Below are positions 5,003 to 8,062 of a stretch of 8,062 nt of DNA, one piece after another. Within the stretch, counting starts at the first letter, position 1. Each line of letters begins with the position of its first letter. The translations under genes were made by a program, and so were the position numbers. The stretch is from Burkholderiales bacterium (GTDB lineage Bacteria; Pseudomonadota; Gammaproteobacteria; Burkholderiales; CAIKXV01): assembly GCA_014379045.1 (NCBI GenBank), contig JACMMK010000493.1, positions 1-8,062 of the forward strand. The letters run 5' to 3'. Under the pieces are notes generated by a model that had not been told where the DNA came from, did no database searches, and saw nothing but the letters and a program-made list of their open reading frames with translations.

Positions 5003-6028
5003 TCACGGAGGCGCCATCTTTACCGTCCTTATCAACACCCTCCACTTCTCGCGTTCCGCACGCATGTGCGCCGCAAACTGCGCCGGCGTGTTCGTGACCG
5101 GATCCGCGCCTTCCCGGGTCAGGCGCTCGCGCACCTCGGGCAGATTGACCACGCTGACGATGTCCCGATGAAGTCGATCGACGATGGCAAGCGGCGTGCC
5201 TGCAGGCAGCAGTGTGCCGTACCACGAATCGATCTGATACTTCGGTACGCCGGACTCGGCGATCGTGGGGATATCCGGAGCCGCGGGGGAGCGCTGTGTC
5301 CCGGTGACACCCAGTGCTTTCAGCTTGCCACTGCGGATGATCGGCAAGGCCGGCACGATCGGCCCGAACGTGACCTGAACCTCGCCTGCCATCAGTGCGG
5401 GGAGATTCTGCCCCGCGCCCTTGAATGGCACGTGAACCATATCGATCCCTGCCATCGTGTTGAACAGCTCGGCGGCCAAATGGTTCGACGTGCCCGAGCC
5501 GGACGAGGCGTAGTTGATCTGTCCTGGCCGCGCCTTCGCGATCGAGATCAGTTCCGAGACGGAACCCGCGACCGACGGATGCACCAGCAATACGGCCATT
5601 GTCGATGCAATCAGGGAGACGGGCTGAAAATCCCTCTCAGGATCGAACGCCATCTTGCTCGATAGATTCGGCGTGATGGTCAACGGGCCAGGTGTGCCCA
5701 GCAGCACGGTATGCCCATCGGGCGCAGCACGAGCTACCAACTCGGTGGCGATGTTGCCTCCGGCACCACTGCGGTTGTCGATGACCAGCAGCTGGCCCAG
5801 CCGTTCCGAGAGCCTCTGCCCGACGATTCGCGCCACGAGATCGCTAGCCCCGCCCGGGGTGAAGCCGACCATGAAACGTATCGGTCTCGTGGGGTAAGCC
5901 AACTCTGCAGCACTGGCCGCGTCAGAGAGGCTGCACAGCGCTGCCAACACCCACGGCGTTGACCGTCGTCGCAGCCGGCGCGCCGCAACTACGCGTGCGC
6001 GTATTTCTTTGCTCCTGGCGGTGTCCAT
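5003..6028 (-). CDS. Bug/TctC-family periplasmic solute-binding receptor
   Basis: The 341-residue product is a tripartite tricarboxylate transporter receptor of the Bug type, which binds small carboxylates or similar solutes in the periplasm. Family blocks are YPTRPIRFMVGFTPGGASD (45-63), VIDNRSGAGGNIATE (82-96), APDGHTVLLGTPG (102-114), HVPFKGAGQNLPALMAGEVQ (199-218) and the C-terminal LTREGADPV. The signal peptide has a long Arg-rich n-region (RVVAARRLRRRS), a hydrophobic core WVLAALCSL and cleavage near ASAA-E (38-42). The first ATG in frame is at 6133, but ATG 6028 is chosen because GGAG sits 8 bases before it and the signal peptide begins there. No tctA or tctB lies nearby, as is common for the many orphan Bug receptors of Burkholderiales, so the ligand cannot be named. 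Its last codons (MAPP and stop) are part of the repeat tail in the flanking array. A REP-like spacer lies upstream. Confidence 0.9.
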   Translation of the reverse strand: MDTARSKEIRARVVAARRLRRRSTPWVLAALCSLSDAASAAELAYPTRPIRFMVGFTPGGASDLVARIVGQRLSERLGQLLVIDNRSGAGGNIATELVARAAPDGHTVLLGTPGPLTITPNLSSKMAFDPERDFQPVSLIASTMAVLLVHPSVAGSVSELISIAKARPGQINYASSGSGTSNHLAAELFNTMAGIDMVHVPFKGAGQNLPALMAGEVQVTFGPIVPALPIIRSGKLKALGVTGTQRSPAAPDIPTIAESGVPKYQIDSWYGTLLPAGTPLAIVDRLHRDIVSVVNLPEVRERLTREGADPVTNTPAQFAAHMRAEREKWRVLIRTVKMAPP

Positions 6029-6036
6029 ACGACCAA

Positions 6037-6040
6037 CTCC
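6037..6040 (-). promoter_or_regulatory. Ribosome binding site of the Bug receptor gene
   Basis: GGAG on the minus strand lies 8 bases before ATG 6028. It decides the start against the longer open frame beginning at 6133. Confidence 0.6.
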
Positions 6041-6145
6041 ATCCGTAAACTGGACCTCCAGATTGACACACGCCCTGGCAAATTCCAACGCAGGCTGAAG
6101 GTCGTCGCCATGCCCCTCAGCCTGCGCACGCACATTACTGCTACC

Positions 6146-6241
6146 TCGCGCCTACCCTTCCAGCCCTACCGCCTCAGACCAGGCAGGGTACGCGACACGG
6201 TCGGCGCGGTTAGGAACCGCGCTCGCGCAGGTCGCGCCTAC
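6146..6241. repeat. Pair of REP-like GTAGGCGCGA elements
   Basis: On the minus strand GTAGGCGCGA occurs at 6241-6232 and again at 6155-6146, the same orientation, 86 bases apart. Each is followed by GC-rich sequence with hairpin potential; the strong one is 6204-6222. A GTAG foot before a GC-rich imperfect palindrome is the pattern of REP elements linked to RAYT transposases. The first copy supplies the stop codon of the ferritin-like gene: its TAG is bases 2-4 of GTAG. No RAYT gene is in the window. The rest of the 6029-6237 spacer shows nothing else I can name. Confidence 0.45.
6204..6222 (-). terminator. Strong hairpin after the ferritin-like gene
   Basis: GCGCGGTT 6204-6211 and AACCGCGC 6215-6222 form a perfect 8-bp stem with a 3-base loop, starting 15 bases after the stop codon on the minus strand. 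No T-run follows on that strand. It is part of the REP-like element, so it may protect the 3' end or terminate weakly. Confidence 0.5.
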
Positions 6242-6744
6242 TTCCCTTTGACCGCCTTCGTATTGACCGCCGACTCGGCAAGCTCGGTCATCAGCTGATC
6301 GCTGCCATACATATCTTTGACCGCCGCCTTCAGCTGCGTGTTGTGGTCGGTCAGCTTGAGCGCTGCCGCAAACGCCGCCACGGTTCCAAACCCGGTAATC
6401 CCGTAGTGCGTCATACGCTGATACTGCGCAATGATCGATGCATCCAGAACCGGACCGCTTTCGGGGCCTTCTTCGATCGTGTGCTTGAGCGCCTCGGTCG
6501 CGAGTCCTTCCATACCCTTGCAGTGCTCCTTCGACACCTTCTCGTCCTGCCCTTCGATCATTCCCTTCAACATTTCGGTGTGCTTTGCAATGCCGCCCTG
6601 GGCGGATTCCAGCATCGTCTTCAACTTGGCGTTGGTGGCCTTCGGCCCCATTTTCTTGAGCACTCTGACCATCTGGTCATTCGCGGACCAAAGGTCCTTC
6701 AGCTCGTCGACGTACAACTCCTGCAGCGTGGAAATCTGTGCCAT
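6238..6744 (-). CDS. Ferritin-like DUF892 (YciF/YciE) protein, divergent subfamily
   Basis: The product is 168 residues, the family's usual size (E. coli YciF 166, YciE 168). It should be all-helical: LQELYVDELKDLWSANDQ (7-24), TNAKLKTMLESAQ (37-49), HCKGMEGLATEA (74-85), DASIIAQYQRMTHYGITGF (101-119) and the last helix at about 135-160. HCKGMEGL and the D-xx-IIA-x-Q block are DUF892 hallmarks. Against YciF as I remember it, several ferritin-like metal ligands are replaced. SAEKQ is SANDQ (22-23), the EETH of helix 2 is absent, VEHYEIASYG is MTHYGITGFG (111-120), and LEEEKATD is VKDMYGSD. The diiron site is therefore probably lost or altered. DUF892 proteins are linked to stress responses, but their role is unsettled. 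ATG 6744 is chosen for AGGAG 9 bases upstream and family length; the open frame runs 22 codons further, to 6810. Confidence 0.85.
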   Translation of the reverse strand: MAQISTLQELYVDELKDLWSANDQMVRVLKKMGPKATNAKLKTMLESAQGGIAKHTEMLKGMIEGQDEKVSKEHCKGMEGLATEALKHTIEEGPESGPVLDASIIAQYQRMTHYGITGFGTVAAFAAALKLTDHNTQLKAAVKDMYGSDQLMTELAESAVNTKAVKGK

Positions 6745-6753
6745 TTGAAGTCT

Positions 6754-6758
6754 CTCCT
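6754..6758 (-). promoter_or_regulatory. Ribosome binding site of the DUF892 gene
   Basis: AGGAG on the minus strand, 9 bases before ATG 6744. It fixes the start against the in-frame ATG at 6810. Confidence 0.7.
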
Positions 6759-6772
6759 GTGGGGGCGAAGTG

Positions 6773-6801
6773 GGGTTAACCGACGCGAAATTCGCTGACA
6801 A
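6773..6801 (-). promoter_or_regulatory. Weak promoter candidate with internal palindrome, upstream of the DUF892 gene
   Basis: TTGTCA (6796-6801, 5 of 6 to the -35 consensus) is followed 16-17 bases later by TTAACC or TAACCC, a poor -10. Between them lies the palindrome GCGAA-A-TTCGC (6785-6795), which could be an operator. The match is weak. The gene could also be read from an upstream promoter through ybbP. Confidence 0.2.
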
Positions 6802-6846
6802 CCGCAGCAAATCTACGAACGCCTTAACGCCACATCTTCTCGCAAT

Positions 6847-6877
6847 GCACGCGCCCGGACGACGGCGCCGCGCGTGC
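6847..6877 (-). terminator. Hairpin just after the YbbP-like gene
   Basis: GCACGCGC 6847-6854 and GCGCGTGC 6870-6877 form a perfect 8-bp stem with a 15-base GC-rich loop. It starts 3 bases after the stop codon of the permease gene. ATTGCGAG follows on the minus strand, with no T-run, so it is a candidate terminator or 3' stabiliser only. Confidence 0.4.
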
Positions 6878-6880
6878 CGG

Positions 6881-8062
6881 CTAGACCCGCCGCAATGTCG
6901 CCAGCAGCGGCGCGTTCGTCGTGCTCAGCGTCCCGATCCATCCCGCCGCCCCCACCAGCACCGCCCCGCCAGCCAGCCCAGTCAACCATACCCACGGATC
7001 GAGCGTGTAGGGCACGTTCAACACATAGCGCCCAAGTGCCCAAGCGAGCGCGCTCGCGCCCAGCGCCGCGACGAGTCCTGACAACGCGCCGATCGCGGTG
7101 AACTCGGCTAGTTGCACGATCTGCAGCTGCCGACGCGACCCGCCGAGCGTGCGGATGATCGCGCCTTCGAACACGCGTTCGTCGCGCGTCGACGCGATCG
7201 CCGCGTAGAGCACGACCAGGCCCGCGAGCAACGTGAACCCGAACAGGAATTCGACGGCGCGCGCCACTTGCTCGATCATTGCCTGCACCCGCGCGAGTAC
7301 CGCGGCGACGTCGATGACCAGCAGATTCGGAAACTCCCGGATCAGCGCGTTCATGAACCCCTCGCGCCCCTCGGGCAGCCGGAAACTGGTGACGTAGCTT
7401 ACCGGCAACCCGTCGAGCGCGCCCGGCGGTGCGACGAAGAAAAAGTTGGTACGAAACGAATCCCATTCGACCCGGCGCAGGCTCGCGACGATGAACTCGC
7501 GTCGAAGTCCGGCCGCATCGAAGGTGAGGCGATCGCCCAGACGAATGCCGACCCGCTCGGCGATTCCCTGTTCGACCGCAAGCAACGCCGCGCCCTGGTC
7601 CGACGGCACCCACCAGCGGCCGGCAACGATTTCGTTGTCGGACGGCAGCTCGTCGGTGAACGACATGTTGAACTCGCGGTCGACCAGACGTCGCGTGCGT
7701 TCGTCGGGAAAATCCGTCGGCTGCACCGCCCGCCCGTTCAACGACACGAGACGTGCGCGCACCATCGGCTGGATCGCCGGGCGCGTCAGTCCCTCGCGCG
7801 CATAGAACGCGCGCACGCGCTCGACCTGATCGGGCTGGATGTTGACCAGGAACTGGTTCGGCGTATCGGCCGGCAACGACTGGCGCCAGCTCTCGAGCAG
7901 TTCTCCGCGCACGAGCGTCAGCAGCAGCAGCGCCATGATCCCCAAGCCCAGCGCGGTCATCTGCACGACGCTGCCGAGCGCGCGCCGGTTCAGATTCGCG
8001 ATGCCGTAACGCCAGGTGAACGCGCCGCGTCCGCGGCCCCCGCCGGCGACCCGTCCGGCGAG
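6881..8062 (-). CDS. ybbP: YbbP-like ABC transporter permease (FtsX/MacB type), C-terminal 393 residues
   Basis: The reading frame is open to the window edge, so the N-terminal half is missing (E. coli YbbP is about 800 residues). The visible part begins with an Arg/Gly-rich linker, then FTWRYGIANLNRRA, typical of the second FtsX half. Four transmembrane helices lie at about residues 31-52, 271-290, 321-342 and 357-378. Between the first two is a periplasmic domain of about 215 residues of MacB_PCD type, with GRWWVPSDQG and AERVGIRLGDRLTF. EGAIIRTLGGSRRQLQIVQL after TM2 is the coupling segment that contacts the ATPase in FtsX-like permeases. YbbP works with the ATPase YbbA, often beside the thioesterase gene tesA; these would lie beyond 8062. 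The substrate is not established; lipid or lipoprotein handling at the inner membrane is the usual guess. The end, LATLRRV, is the normal family C-terminus. Confidence 0.85.
   Translation of the reverse strand, partial: LAGRVAGGGRGRGAFTWRYGIANLNRRALGSVVQMTALGLGIMALLLLTLVRGELLESWRQSLPADTPNQFLVNIQPDQVERVRAFYAREGLTRPAIQPMVRARLVSLNGRAVQPTDFPDERTRRLVDREFNMSFTDELPSDNEIVAGRWWVPSDQGAALLAVEQGIAERVGIRLGDRLTFDAAGLRREFIVASLRRVEWDSFRTNFFFVAPPGALDGLPVSYVTSFRLPEGREGFMNALIREFPNLLVIDVAAVLARVQAMIEQVARAVEFLFGFTLLAGLVVLYAAIASTRDERVFEGAIIRTLGGSRRQLQIVQLAEFTAIGALSGLVAALGASALAWALGRYVLNVPYTLDPWVWLTGLAGGAVLVGAAGWIGTLSTTNAPLLATLRRV

Larger units (their letters stand above)
4690..5013. repeat. Tandem direct-repeat array, about 115-bp unit, 2.8 copies
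   Basis: Units start at 4699, 4814 and 4928, each with TGAGCCTACCGGCGAG. Units 1 and 2 (115 and 114 bp) share a head of about 70 bases with only a handful of differences. It contains CCCCAC-GAn-GTGGGG, then GGATCGACG, AGGGCGA and TTCGGGGCGCCGAC. About 30 unrelated bases follow, then the tail CGGAGGCGACCGCT (4797-4810, 4911-4924). Unit 3 keeps the first 16 bases of the head and the tail (CGGAGGCG, 5006-5013), but is shorter and diverged between. The array fills the whole gap between two convergent genes. Similarity starts inside the EAL gene (GGCGAACGCT at 4690-4699 against GGCGACCGCT in the tails) and ends inside the last codons of tctC. The family is unknown to me. Structured 3' elements, a degenerate non-autonomous mobile element or a bidirectional terminator are all possible. 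Confidence 0.85.

Noticed and set aside
4690..5013. CRISPR array
   Set aside because: Conserved blocks of about 70 and 14 bases at about 115-bp period, with imperfect copies, do not fit CRISPR repeats and spacers. No cas gene is seen.
4690..5013. Integron attC sites or a c-di-GMP riboswitch in the repeat
   Set aside because: The inverted core sites (RYYYAAC/GTTRRRY) are not present in attC arrangement. The array lies after the EAL gene, not before it, and the GEMM core motifs are absent.
4882..5097. Short plus-strand frame across repeat units 2-3 and the end of tctC
   Set aside because: There is no ribosome site and no recognisable protein. It is composed of repeat sequence and the antisense of tctC.
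5930..5990. Tat-type signal in the Bug receptor (paired Arg in the n-region)
   Set aside because: The Arg residues do not form S/T-R-R-x-F-L-K, and TctC-family receptors normally use the Sec pathway.
6765..6774. CGAAGTGGGG before the DUF892 gene, identical to part of repeat unit 2
   Set aside because: It is ten bases with no matching arm or neighbouring repeat blocks, so probably chance in GC-rich DNA.

Overview
The window is GC-rich (an estimate by eye, about 65%), densely coded DNA from a Gram-negative bacterium. The gene set (a TctC/Bug solute receptor, RmuC, a YbbP-type permease, MtfA, and an EAL protein with a C-terminal Cache-like domain) fits Betaproteobacteria best, in the Burkholderiales or Rhodocyclales. 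That placement is inferred from family distribution and base composition; no rRNA or other marker gene is present.

Left part (1-3249), all on the minus strand. Reading 5' to 3' on that strand, an apparent operon runs rmuC (1783-3249), a small lipoprotein gene (1349-1786, GTGA overlap) and mtfA (470-1345, 3-nt gap). About 300 bases of spacer follow. They hold a well-matched sigma-28 (FliA) promoter at 332-358, which reads into the 5' end of a membrane protein gene cut by the window edge (1-169). The spacer also holds a degenerate copy of a hairpin element found elsewhere in the window.

Middle (3250-5013). A short divergent spacer with overlapping candidate promoters separates rmuC from a plus-strand gene. 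That gene encodes a soluble c-di-GMP phosphodiesterase: a complete EAL domain followed by a Cache/PAS-like domain. It converges on tctC. The roughly 300 bp between their stop codons consist almost entirely of 2.8 copies of an approximately 115-bp direct repeat with strong hairpin potential, which matches no element I know. It is the most interesting feature here.

Right part (5003-8062), minus strand. In transcription order there are the C-terminal 393 residues of a YbbP/FtsX-like ABC permease (6881-8062), a ferritin-like DUF892 protein that appears to lack the usual diiron ligands (6238-6744), a spacer with REP-like GTAGGCGCGA elements and a perfect 8-bp hairpin (6146-6241), and an orphan Bug-type periplasmic receptor (5003-6028). 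No tctA, tctB or ABC ATPase gene is visible.

The genes are mostly unrelated housekeeping and accessory functions. The only functional theme is signalling and motility: the EAL phosphodiesterase, and the sigma-28-driven membrane protein, which may be a chemoreceptor. I see no tRNA, rRNA, CRISPR array, transposase or integrase gene.
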